Positions 1 to 10,056 of a stretch of 64,000 nucleotides of DNA are shown piece by piece; the first letter of the stretch is position 1, and the number at the start of each line of letters is the position of its first letter. Both the position numbers and the translations under genes were made by a program. The stretch is from assembly GCA_025766275.1 (NCBI GenBank), contig JAFKAC010000005.1, positions 496,001 to 560,000 on the forward strand. The letters are read 5' to 3'. This DNA comes from Lactarius indigo. Taxonomy: Eukaryota > Basidiomycota > Agaricomycetes > Russulales > Russulaceae. The notes beneath the pieces were generated by a model that ran no database searches, was not told where the DNA came from, and saw only the letters and a program-made list of their open reading frames with translations.

Positions 1-140
1 TCAAGGTCTGGTTTCAATAAATAGTTTTTTGATTTATGTAAATGCTATCTGTTGAGTATGACGACACCATACAACATTCATTTGTTCTGCCCGTCTCCTT
101 TCCATCACCTCCTTCGGTGTGCCCGTTTTCCTACAAAATA

Positions 141-1698
141 TCACGCATCCAAGTCTTGATTTGTGCGGGTCTCGAACCGGGCCACTACCTCAGGCGGCAA
201 GCAGCTCCCAGTCAAGCTCTTACCGTCCCCGTCGCCGACCACCTTACACCCGTACACGCGCAGCTTCCCGTCCTCACACACGAGACTGAAGCCGCCTGCC
301 GGGCCCAGACCACGTGCGATTGCGAGCTTCTGTACATCCTGGAGCAACTTTGCCAACCGCACGATTTGCACAGCCGTTTCCCGGCGCTGAGTAGAGAGGT
401 CCTGCACATCCGCTCCCATCTGCGTCCCGGACTGGCGCGTCGTCCCGGTAGCTACCCGGGTACCGGGTCCCTCGAACTGCCATTCGCGCAATTCCTTGAA
501 CTCACCCCGCTCGTGCACGCCCAGGCGCAGCATCGGCGTCTGCGAGAGCGCCATCTGCGGGTACAACTCGTTCCAGTCGAGTTGGTCAAGGTAGTACACC
601 GAGCGCGAGACCACCTCGACTAGGGCATCTTGTGGGACCCGCGTCCCAGCACGGATGATGTTGATAGTCGGCGATGTCGTCGTCGGAGTGGATGTTTGTT
701 GGATGTTTACACGGTCGAGTGCGTCCGCGAGGTCAGAGTCGTCGGTGGAGGTCGTTGCCACGCTGGCGTCCGGACTGGACAAGCACGCGTCGACCCCGAA
801 ACGAACTACCATCTTCATATTGAACATATCCTGTCCCAAGAAGTAGGTGCTTAATAAACGTAATATCGCCGAAGAAAGGAAACATGGCAGCGACGTACGT
901 AGGTGATGACCCGTTGATGGTCAGAGGAAGGACAGTCCGGCGCGGCGCACGTCATAGCAGCTTCAAAGGCGTGCCCAAACGAGCGGCCCGAGTTGACTTC
1001 AGGTGTCGGGCTCTCCCAGCGGCTTAGTACGAGGGTCTTGGTCCCGACAAGTTCGACGTCGATCCTGAAATCGCGAACCGCTCTGCCTGGCGATGGGTTA
1101 AGCCAACGCAGGAGCTTGCGTAGGCCATTGCGGTCTGTGACAACGTCCACATTCGGCCAGTCGACGGGCGGCGCCGCATCCTGGTCGCGTATCATATCCG
1201 CGGCGGTGAAGAGTGGGAGCATCGGGTATTGGGACAGCTGCGCGGTATTCTGGTCGACATAAACGGAACTGGCGTCTGGCTCCAGCGTGAACGGGACAAC
1301 ACGCTCTGTCCATATAGCTGGAGAACCTGAATAACAGATATGAGAGAGCAAAAAAACTGAGGGAGAGAATGCACCGTACCTGGGACCACCATCGTCGGTT
1401 TCTCCGCCTCAACCCAATTGTACGACGCAACATACTTCACATTGTCAATAGGAAAATATTCTGGTACCTTTGGGCGTGCTGGCGGGGGTATTGTTTGAAT
1501 GATCTTGGTCGTGTCAAGGTCCTCTTTGAGGTTGGGTTCGGGGGGAAGGTCGTGGGCGGGTCTGGCAGCAAAGCCGCCTCCCCTTCCGCGAGATCCCTGC
1601 AGGTAGAACCTATTCCCGTTGTCTGGCCTGAGACGACTACCACGTCCCCCCCGCGTTTTGGTAAAGTTTAGGCGACTGGGCTGTTCACGAGATGACAT
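141..1698 (-). CDS. RG-rich protein of unknown function, family copy 1 (3 exons)
   Basis: Three exons read on the minus strand: 1698-1380, 1326-899 and 830-141, giving 478 residues. Introns are 53 and 68 bp with GT-AG ends; the first splits the Gly codon after VVP, the second falls in phase 0 after ITY. The N-terminus is an RG/RGG-rich low-complexity tail (RGGRGSRL, GSRGRGGG), as in RNA-binding proteins. The body contains SYNW and VVPG, then an acidic central part and a C-terminal part with LVCEDGKLRVY and PPEVVARFE. I recall fungal homologues with SYNW...VPG being annotated as geranylgeranyl pyrophosphate synthetase, but no DDxxD prenyl-transferase motif is visible, so I do not assign that activity. 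It is most similar to the neighbour at 2593-4182 and less so to 26953-28476. The reading frame is intact, so all three look functional. Confidence 0.8.
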
Positions 1699-1757
1699 GT
1701 GGGACGGCGGTTTAGATCAGGGAGATTGTGGATGTAGGCGGGAGTATGCATCGCCCA

Positions 1758-1854
1758 TTTATACGACGCAATGGTGGAAGTGAAGAAGTGCCGCGGCGCA
1801 GCTGCCAGCTATACATGCGTCGTACCCTTGTGAGGTCCATCGCTGCGGCCGCAG
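1758..1854 (-). promoter_or_regulatory. Promoter of copy 1: TATA box and CTGCGGCCGCAG palindrome
   Basis: On the minus strand a TATAAA lies at 1763-1758, about 60 bp before the ATG at 1698. A perfect 12-bp palindrome CTGCGGCCGCAG lies at 1843-1854. The block around it (CATCGCTGCGGCCGCAG) recurs before the other two paralogues in the same order. The core CGGCCG is two inverted CGG triplets, the kind of site bound by Zn2Cys6 regulators; that link is inference. Confidence 0.55.
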
Positions 1855-2344
1855 GTTGGGAAGCTGGGAAGAGCGGGTTCAATCTGTCAGTACGTTGACG
1901 CGCCAGATACCGCTTTCGGAGGTTTCTTCTCGTGCGGCTGCGGCGTACAGGAGTATCGTGTTGCGTGCATGCCCTATGCCGAGAAAAACAAGGAGAGAAT
2001 GATTCACAAGGCAGTTCTACCCCCACTCGACTCAAATTCATTCCTCTCGGGGTGATAACCAGTCTACTACGTCTAGCCGCCGACATTTCACGAGTTGACT
2101 CCTGAATGTCGTTTTCCTGCAAGAGATCACCGTGTCACGATTTCTCACAGGACGGGTCCTTTTGATGATATCTGCGCATGCACACATGCACCGCAGCACC
2201 AGTACCAAAAGACAGATGATAGTTGCGCCGACACGAAAAAGAGATTGGGATGCGCGAATTGCAATTGCAGATGTAGCATCAAAGTTTAAATACAAAATTC
2301 AAAGCTCTATAACTTACGAGTACAAGTAAAAGAACGAGACATGA

Positions 2345-2535
2345 TATCAGATTCTCAAGCTATGATAACATGGTGGGGCGGGGCCTTGTTGATGCTCACA
2401 CTGGCACCTACACGTGCTTCCTTCAGTTATCCCAGCAGCGGCACCGCTCGAAGCTTGGCTGCATTCGTTAAACGTTATTGTAAGATGAGACCAATCAGCT
2501 CTCTTTCCTAAACGCCGGAGAGTGAGTCGATGACT
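2345..2535 (-). pseudogene. Decayed relic of the last SSR4 exon
   Basis: The minus strand here resembles the last intron/exon junction, last exon and 3' flank of SSR4 (29120-29290). Matching landmarks occur in the same order: GAGCTGATT, then CATCTTACA, then AGCTTCGAG, then CAACAAGGCC against CGACAAGGCC, and finally GCTTGAGAAT at the gene end. The frame is destroyed. It sits upstream of family copy 1 exactly as intact SSR4 sits upstream of copy 3, so it looks like a passenger of the duplication that made these loci. Confidence 0.5.
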
Positions 2536-2592
2536 TGAGGCGCGTAGCCGCACAACCTTGTGTACAATATTCATTCGTTATGCTCGTCTCAT

Positions 2593-4182
2593 TTACATCG
2601 TCGCCGTCTGCGGCCCATTTTCGTACAAAATATCATGCATCCGAGTCTCGAACCGGGCCGCTACCTCAGGGGGCAAACAGCTCCCAGGCAGGCTCTTCCC
2701 GTCACCGTCGCCGTCCATCTTGCGCGCATAAATGCACAGCTTCCCGTCCTCGCATACGAGACTGAAGCCGCCTGCGGGCCCCGGACCACGCGCGATTGCG
2801 AGCTTCTGCACGTCCTGGAGTAAATTCGCCAGCCGCACGAACTGCACGGCCGTTTCTTGGCGCTGAGCCGAGAGGTCCTGCACGTCAGCTCCCCTCTGCG
2901 TCCCGAGTTGGGGTGTTGTCTCGGTGCCTACTACTCGGGTACCGGGTCCCTCGAGCTGCCATTCACGCAGTTCGGTAAACTCGCCTCGCTCGTGCACGCC
3001 CAGGCGCAGCATCGGCGTCTGCGAGAGCGCCATCTGCGGGTACAACTCGTTCCAGTCGAGTTGGTCAAGGTAGTACACCGAGCGCGAGACCACCTCGACC
3101 AGGGCATCTTGCGGAACCTGCATCCCAGCACGGACGATGTCGATGGCTGGCGATACCGTTGTCGTTGTCGAAGTGGGTGTCTGTTGGGCGATCACGCTGC
3201 TAGGTGCGTCCGCCAGGTTCGAGTCGTCGATGGATGTCGTTGCTATGCTAGAGTCCGGACTGGGCAAGCACGCGTCGACCCCGAAACGAACTATCATCTT
3301 CATATTGAACATATCCTATCCCATGAAGTGTGTGTTCAATGACCCCGACATCGTTGAAGAAAGGAAACGTGGTGGCGACGTACATAGGCGACGACCCGGT
3401 AATGACCCGAGGAAGGACAGTCTGGCGCGGCGCGTGTCATTTCAGCCTGAAAGGCGTGCCCATACGAGCGGTTTGTGTGCCCCCAGCCTGTGGGGCTCTC
3501 CCAGCGCCTTAGCACGAGGGTCTTGGTCCCGACAAGTTCGACGTCGATCCTGAAATCGCGTACCGCTCTGCCTGGGGACGGGTCAAGCCAGCGCAGGAGC
3601 TTGCGCAGGCCATTGCGGTCTGCGACAACGTCTACGCTCGGCCAGTCGACGGGCGGTGCCACCTCCTGGTCGTGTATCGCGTCCGCGGCGGTGAAGAGTG
3701 GAAGCATTGGGTACTGGGCCAGCTGCGCGTTTTTCTGGTCGAAATAAACGTAGCCGTCGTCAGGCTGCAGCGTAAATGGGACAGCACGTCCAGTCCATAT
3801 AGCTGGAGAACCTGCAATGGACCGATAAGAGACACAAGGAAAAAGATTGGAGAGAATGCGCCACACCTGGGACCACCATCGTCGGTTTCTCCGCGTCGAT
3901 CCAATTATACGACGCAATATACTTCACGTTGTCGATGGGAAAATACTCCGGTACAGTAGGGTGTGCTGGTGTGGGTATTGTTTCAATGACCCCGGTCGTG
4001 TCAAGGCCCTCTTTGAGGTCGGGTTCAAGGGGGAAGCTGTGGGAGGGTCTGGCGGCGGAGCCGTTCCCCCTTCCCCGAGAACCGTGGAAGTAGAACCTGT
4101 TTCCATGATCTATTCTGAGACGACTCCAACGCCCGCGTGTGTTGGTGAAATTTAGGCGGCTGGGCTGTTCGCGTGATGTCAT
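2593..4182 (-). CDS. RG-rich protein of unknown function, family copy 2 (3 exons)
   Basis: Exons 4182-3867, 3811-3384 and 3315-2593 give 488 residues. Introns are 55 and 68 bp at the same codons and phases as in copy 1, with donors GTGTGG and GTACGT and acceptors CAG and TAG. The N-terminus again has RG repeats (GSRGRGNG), followed by SYNW, VVPG, LDQLDWNELYPQ and PPEVAARFE. The C-terminus is slightly longer than copy 1 (ends GPQTATM). It is the tandem partner of copy 1 in the same orientation; similarity continues into promoter and 3' flank. Function unknown; the common database name for this family is doubtful. Confidence 0.8.
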
Positions 4183-4245
4183 GTGGGGATATACGGTGGC
4201 TTAGATCAGAGAGGTTATGGGGGAGGCAGGAGTCTGCAAGGTCCA

Positions 4246-4329
4246 TTTATACGATGCGATAGTGGGGAGTGAAGAGATGCGCAGCTATACATGCGTCGTT
4301 CGCCCCTGGAGGCATCGCTGCGGCCGCAG
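4246..4329 (-). promoter_or_regulatory. Promoter of copy 2: TATA box and CTGCGGCCGCAG palindrome
   Basis: TATAAA on the minus strand at 4251-4246, 64 bp before the ATG at 4182. The palindrome CTGCGGCCGCAG is at 4318-4329. The intervening sequence (GCTATACATGCGTCGT block) is nearly the same as before copy 1. Confidence 0.55.
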
Positions 4330-5084
4330 ACTGGGAAGAGCGGGTTCCATCGCAGCTGGACGTCAGTGTCGACGTGCGAGTTGTCCGATTACCACTTCCC
4401 GACGAAAGCGCTGCGGCGTAGTATCGCGTATGGCGAATTACAGGGATAAATAAGAGATGAAAAGAATCCAACCTATGGCCGACTGTAATGCTCTACCCCC
4501 ATTCGACTTGACTCGGACTCACGATCGCATTTTTTGCTGCGCCACAAGTTCCTACTGGGTGTCGACCTGGTTAACTGCTTGCTCAGAGAGGTAATGCGGA
4601 GAGAGAATCGGACATATGCATACATTTTAATTGAGGAGGAAATGTGTGCAAGTTAGTACACCTGGGAGGTGTGCTGTTGTGGGAAACGAAACAGATGTGC
4701 TACCATGCACCGTCCCGGGGTCCGCGCATTCACTCTGCCACGCTTGGTTGCGCTTGTGTAGTCTCTCGCCACTCAAAAGGAGCCCAGAATGAAACAAAAG
4801 GCAACAACCAACTTCTCTGGCTCCATCTGAACAACTTGAACGTAGTACACCCCAATTTCCCCCTATAAGCCTCAAGGTCATGGCTACTGTTCAATGCTGA
4901 GGGCCTCGCCATAGTAGAACCGAAAGCATATGATGTATTGCTAGTATCAGATTCCAAAATGAAGCAGTCTCGTTATGTTCTACTGTTCCTGCGCTATCAG
5001 TCTACGTCTTCCCCTTGGGTCTACACGCTCCTATACTCACACAAACCCCACAACGTACACCCTATTCCTCCTTTGTTTTCGCAA
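4330..5084. other. Intergenic, no gene seen
   Basis: Between the copy 2 promoter and the TRP4 stop codon. Only short unsupported reading frames occur on either strand. The right part probably holds the TRP4 3' untranslated region. Confidence 0.5.
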
Positions 5085-6243
5085 TTAGGTCCCGACCACG
5101 GCCTCCGCGGCATCTTTGAAGCTGTACTCTCGGAACAACTCGAGTGCACGCCACGCCGTTCCAGAAGTAACCGCGTCTCTTGCCAGCGCGACGCCATCCA
5201 CAAAACTATCCGCGCGCCCAGCAACGACGAGCAACGCCGCCGAGTTGAGCAGCACGAAGTCCAGGATGGGTGTTAGGCGTTCGGGTATGTCATTGCCCGA
5301 CGTGAGGAGCGCCTTGAGCGTCGCGGCGTTCTCCGCAGGCGAGGCGCCCCTCACGTCCGCGAGAGGGTGCGTGGGCAGGCCAAAGTCGGCCGTAGGGTGG
5401 AGGGTGCGCTCGCGCACGTCGCCGTCCTCGCGCAGCTCCCAGGCGCGAGTGTCGCCCGCGCACGAGATCTCGTCGAGGCCTTCAGTGCCGCACACGACGA
5501 AGCCGCGGCGCACGCCGGCAGCGCGGAGCGCGGCGACGTATGGCGGGCCCAGGGCGGGCTCTGCGACGCCGACGAGCATCCCATGTGGACGGGCTGGGTT
5601 AAGCAGTGGCCCGAGGGCGTTGAAGAGCGTGCGGAAGGGCAGCGCGCGTCGGGCGGGCGCGAGCGCTGCTAATGAGGGGTGGTAGTGTGGTGCGAAGAGG
5701 AAGACGAGCGGGATGTCAGGGACGGGCGGGGGCCTGCCGCCGCGTGGTGGGGTGAAGACGCATCCGAGGGCGTGCAGGAGGTCTGCGGAGCCACTGGATG
5801 ACGTGGAGGCGCCGCTGCCGTGCTACAGGAGGTTGTCGGGATGTGATAGAGGATAGATGTGGATATGCTACCTTTATTACCCGTGCGCCTGCACCTGCCG
5901 CGATGATCGCGGCGGTTGTGCTGACGTTGAAAGTGTTGTGTCCATCGCCGCCCGTGCCGACGATGTCGACGATAAAGTGCTTATCTGCATCGTTGACGAT
6001 GGCTGGGATGGAGCGCGAATAAACGAAGGCGGCGGCGGCGAGGAGGAGGTCTTTGCGTAGCTCGACACGAGCGATGGTGAGACCAGTGAGGAACGCGCCA
6101 ACCTGCTCTGGGAGTGCGGCGCCGGGAGTGACGACGTGGTTGATGGCGAGCTGAATGTCTGCGTCGGTGAAGTCTTGGGGTGTTTTGATGAGCTTTGACA
6201 GGACGAGTTTAAAGCTAGCTGGATTGAGGTCCGACTGAGACAT
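5085..6243 (-). CDS. TRP4: Anthranilate phosphoribosyltransferase
   Basis: Second step of the tryptophan branch: transfers phosphoribosyl from PRPP to anthranilate. Two exons, 6243-5872 and 5822-5085, give 369 residues; the 49-bp intron has donor GTAGCA and acceptor GTAG and lies in phase 0 directly before the HGS motif. Family marks: GTGGDGHNTFNVST (PRPP loop) near residue 93, HGSGASTSSSGSAD just after the intron, NALGPLLNPARP, and LDEIS, which carries the Asp-Glu metal pair. Length fits a monofunctional fungal enzyme. In the HGNR-type motif the usual Asn-Arg reads Ser-Gly here; Ser may be normal in this clade but Gly in place of Arg is odd. Divergent from HIS1 across 60 bp. Confidence 0.93.
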
Positions 6244-6303
6244 GATCGTGGTTTGTAAAAAAAATTGATTAGATCGCGTACATCAGTTCGTTGGTCAGTG
6301 ACA
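6244..6303. promoter_or_regulatory. 60-bp shared TRP4-HIS1 divergent promoter
   Basis: Only 60 bp separate the TRP4 ATG (minus, 6243) from the HIS1 ATG (plus, 6304). The gap contains an A/T run (GTAAAAAAAATTGATTAG) and no clear TATA box. No perfect TGACTCA Gcn4-type site is visible in the gap. Core promoters and leaders must reach into, or overlap, the opposite gene. Confidence 0.6.
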
Positions 6304-7527
6304 ATGTCTGCACTCGGTCGGAGAGCCCATCTACTGGCATCGCGTATGGCCCAACTGACCCATTCGCAGATGCTAACACTCTCGACGGTCGTCTGCTCTT
6401 TGCGATCCCCAAGAAAGGCACGTCGATTTCACTGTCTCGTCCTGCTGGGCATTGACCATCGATTCGTAGGCCGTCTTCACGAAAAATGCTTGGCACTGCT
6501 CGCTGGTGCGCATCCTTCAAGACTTGCACTATTCCAGACTGATTCTGCGTAGGCGCCGACATCCAGTTCCATAGGCCAAACCGTCTCGACGTCTGCCTCG
6601 TCCAAAACCACCCTATCGTCCTGTGTGTCGCATTCATTACACACCTCGCTCGCGCTGACTTGACTCGCAGCGTCTTCCTGCCCGCGTCTGACATTCCCTC
6701 GTTCGTCGGAAAGGGCAACGTCGACCTTGGCATCACGGGCCACGACGTGATCCTCGAGGCGCAGATGGAGGCGCACGTCTTGGAGACGCTGCGCCTCGGC
6801 TTTGGCAAATGTGCGCTGCAGGTGCAGGTGCCCGAGGCTGCGCCTGTGCAAAGCGTAGACGCGCTTGCGGGAAAGCGCATCGTCACGAGCTTCGAGGTCC
6901 TCGCGGGTCGTTTCTTCGCGGACGTCGACAAGCGCGCGGGTATCGAGAGCGACGACGCTCGCACGCAGATTGAATATGTCGGAGGCAGCGTCGAGGCCGC
7001 GTGCGCGCTCGGCCTTGCAGATGGAATCGGTGCGTCTCTCGCCTTCTGTATAGGCGTTCCCAACTGACTTGTCTCTCGCAGTCGACCTTGTGGGTGCGTA
7101 AAAACCACCCAGGAGACAGGAAAAGATAGTAACAGATCTCACAGAATCCGGTGAGACGATGCGCGCAGCGGGACTCCGGCCGATCGCGACGCTGCTGCAG
7201 TCTGAGGCGGTGCTGATACGGTCCTCGACGCCGAAGCACGCGCACCTTGCCCCGCTTGTAGACAAGATCACCGCGCGCATCGCAGGCGTCATCGCTGCCG
7301 GGAAGTACATCGTGTGCCAGTACAACGTCCGTCGCGCAACGCTCTCCGCTGCGACGGCCGTCACGCCTGGCCGACGCGCGCCGACGATTAGCCCACTCGA
7401 AGATCCCGAGTGGGTCGGGGTTAGCGCCATGGTCGAGCGATCCAAGATGGCGGACGTGATGGACCAACTCGTAAGCGTCGGCGCGGAGGACATCCTTATC
7501 TTTAACCTTGATAATTCCCGGGTGTGA
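6304..7527 (+). CDS. HIS1: ATP phosphoribosyltransferase
   Basis: First step of histidine synthesis: condenses ATP and PRPP. Seven exons: 6304-6316, 6370-6417, 6470-6505, 6553-6622, 6671-7029, 7082-7093 and 7145-7527, giving exactly 306 residues. Marks: LLFAIPKKGRL at the N-terminus, GITGHD, VTSFEVLAG, the PRPP loop DLVESGETMRAAGL, and the C-terminal regulatory-domain segment TPGRRAPTISPL, ending NSRV as in yeast His1. The second intron (6418-6469) starts with GC instead of GT (AAAG/GCACGT), the only boundary that keeps KKGRL in frame. Exon 6 is a 12-nt micro-exon encoding most of VDLV. The ATG at 6304 gives a 13-nt first exon; this start is the least certain part. The other introns are 47-54 bp. 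Confidence 0.9.
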
Positions 7528-7805
7528 CCAAGATAAAGTGGTGAACACATAGATAAAATTGCAATTGGTGTCCTATTACGATACGACAGTGGATATATGT
7601 TTACAGAGATAATTTTGTACAACGAAAGTGATGATGGGTCCAACCTGTCAATATAGACACAACGGTGAGAGAATACATACACGAGCGACAAATCCACAAT
7701 AAGAAAATCGCCATTAGAAAACCAAAAACCAAGGGAAGAGGAGGTTGCACGTGCGAGAGTGGTGAAACAGATGGAGATAGATCATGCAAGCGACGTCACT
7801 GCACG

Positions 7806-10056
7806 TCAAGCGCGTCCGGAACTGCGGCTACGTAGCGCGCTGGCTACCCCCGAGTTCAACACGAACCCACCGTCGGCGTGTGGCGTAGAGAACGCGACGG
7901 ACAACGCGGGGGATACGCCCACGCTTGCCCTCGCTCGTGACGGGAGAGCCCACGGCGTCGAACGCGCCGGGGGTTGACTGCCGGCGCGCTTCGAGCCTAG
8001 GCGGGTATCTGTGCTCAGCCCAAGCCCCAAGGTGAGTAAGGGCCTTGGAGCGATGCCCTGTCGTCCGCGCATTTCCGCGCTTGCCGGCGATAGAGGCGCC
8101 ACGCTCGAGCTGCGCGAGCGCGGAACACCCAGTGACGGTGTCTGGCCTCCCTCGTGGCATTTTGGTGCGTTGTGACTTCGGCCGCGGGGGCGCTCGAGGA
8201 GCGCGAGCGCCGTCGCCGGCTGCACAGGCGGGGTCCCCAGCAGCGCGAGTTCCAGTGGGCCGACGGAAGACGGCATTTCGATCTCGGACCATGCGTGCGT
8301 GAAGGGAGAGAACGGCCCCGTCCCCGTGCTGCGGCTGCGCGACGAAGTGGAACGCGCGAAGGCAGCGCCACCCACGGGTTCGGGATCGTATTCCAGCTCC
8401 GGAACGGCGTCGTGATCAGGAACGATAAGAGGTGTGTGGGCGCGGGCACGAGACAGAGAGCGTGACGATCTGTGCTTCTTGGCGCGTGCGTGGGTTTCGT
8501 GAACCATCTGTTCGAGTTGCTCGAGTTCATTCTCTGCAGACCCGGGAGACGTGTCGTCAGTTTCGGTGCCCCAACCGACAGACCAACTGACATCATCAAC
8601 CGCTGCGATGGTCCAACGTTGGGGTACCGATGCTTCTAGACATCCACGGAGTACCATTTCGGCACCCCGACCAACATTCTTTGGCATGTCAAAGGCACCT
8701 TGGGGGATTTGTCAGCAAGATAACACGAGGCTAGGAACAAATGTTGAATCTACCGTGTAAAATCTTCATCGTTAGGCGTGGCTCGAAAGAGTCCACGAAG
8801 GGCAGGCCACCCGTGAGCAATGCGTACAATATGACGCCAAGTGCCCAGATGTCTTGGGCGGGGTGTGGACGATAAGGGCGGTCTGCATCTGGCCTGCGTA
8901 GGAGCTCCGGAGAGGCGTAGGGAAGCGAGCCAGGTGGGAATTCGTATACGGCGTGGAGATGGGGCGCCTGAGACTGGGCATGAGTGGGGACTGGGGTGGA
9001 CTCGCGGCGGCGGGGACGTGAGTGTTGGTGAATCAAGTGTGAAAGATGGCCAGTGGCTTTGAGCGAACCACGGCCGCTACGAAGGAGAGAGGAAGTACGG
9101 GGGAGCTTGGCTGGTTCTGGGATGGAGCGGTGGTTGCGGAGCCCATGTGGGGCAGATGGTAGTGCAGGGAGATCTTCATCATCGATGTCCTCTTCCTCTC
9201 CGACGAAGCTACGGGTCATCCCGAAATCGCAGATGCGGCATACGCCCATCTCATCGACGAGGACGTTCTCGAGTTTGAGATCGGCATGAACGAGAGCCAT
9301 CTGCTCGTGAAGGTAACGAACACCACGGACGACCTGGCGGAACATCATACCGGCGTCGTCATGGGGCAATGCGGGACGACCATCGCGCTTGAGAATATCG
9401 TAGAGAGTGCCGGCAGGACAGAGGAGCATGAAGAAAAAGTCCGCGTAAGGGGTGTGGACGGAGTGGAAGAGGGGAAGGATGTGCTCGTGCGAAAGGGTAC
9501 TCCAGATGGATGCCTCGTTCTCAATGCGTTCGCGGGCCTGGGGGGAATCAGATCCCAAGTCTGAGCGGCGTACGATCTTGACGGCGACGGTCCCACCTGA
9601 AGGGGAAAAGGCACGCCGGATGGAGGAGAAACCGCCATAGCCAATGATGGGACCGAGCTTGTATCCGTCGACCTGCTCGCCCTCATCATCGGGCAAGGGG
9701 GCAGCAGAGACGGAGGGACTGAAAGCTGAGAGGAACATGGCCGCAGGGGACGAGGAGACGGTGCTGGTGTGGTCGAGGGAAGGGAAGATAGGAGACAAAG
9801 GTGGGAGACCATCGTAGTCTGGAGCGGACGAGGAGAGTGTAGTAGGGTCTGTGAGGAAGCGGGATGAGTGAGGCATGTCGAGAGTGGAATCAAGGTCGTC
9901 ATCGGGAAGAGCACGACCGGGGAAGGGAGACGAGGAGGAGATTACGGGACGCTGGAGGAGAGCTGAGTGCATGGACGACAGGGTGTTGGTCAAGCGTCGG
10001 TGACCAGCCTGACCGTGTGCTTTATAATATTTGTTGTCCTGTGTCCCCTTGACCAT
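7806..10056 (-). CDS. Serine/threonine protein kinase
   Basis: Exons 10056-8754 and 8698-7806 (55-bp intron, donor GTAGAT, acceptor AAG) give 731 residues. The kinase domain begins near residue 131: glycine loop GYGGFSS (about 140), VAVK with the ATP-anchoring Lys near 160, catalytic loop HADLKLEN near 257 (Ala replaces the usual Arg of HRD), DFG near 277, SPE in the substrate loop, and DIWALGVILYALLTGGLPF. Between DFG and SPE is an insert of about 80 low-complexity residues rich in Ser and Arg. The roughly 240-residue C-terminal tail is Ser/Arg/Pro rich. An internal Met at 9972 is an equally possible start. Subfamily not assigned, though CAMK-like by feel. It converges with HIS1. Confidence 0.85.

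Larger units (their letters stand above)
50..4500. repeat. Tandem direct duplication, unit about 2.45 kb
   Basis: The stretch from roughly 50 to 2060 aligns with roughly 2550 to 4520 in the same orientation. It covers the 3' flank (ACAAAATATCA(C/T)GCATCC), the whole three-exon gene, both introns, and the promoter up to a CTACCCCCA block at about 2018 and 4493. Copies differ at many intron and linker positions, so the event is not recent, but coding parts stay aligned. Confidence 0.75.

Noticed and set aside
141..4182. Prenyl-transferase function for the RG-rich family
   Set aside because: No DDxxD motif or polyprenyl-synthase pattern visible despite the name often attached to the family.
5116..5685. 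189-codon plus-strand frame
   Set aside because: Exact antisense shadow of the GC-rich TRP4 second exon.
6477..7697. Long minus-strand frames over HIS1
   Set aside because: Shadows of HIS1; the plus strand has all family motifs once spliced.
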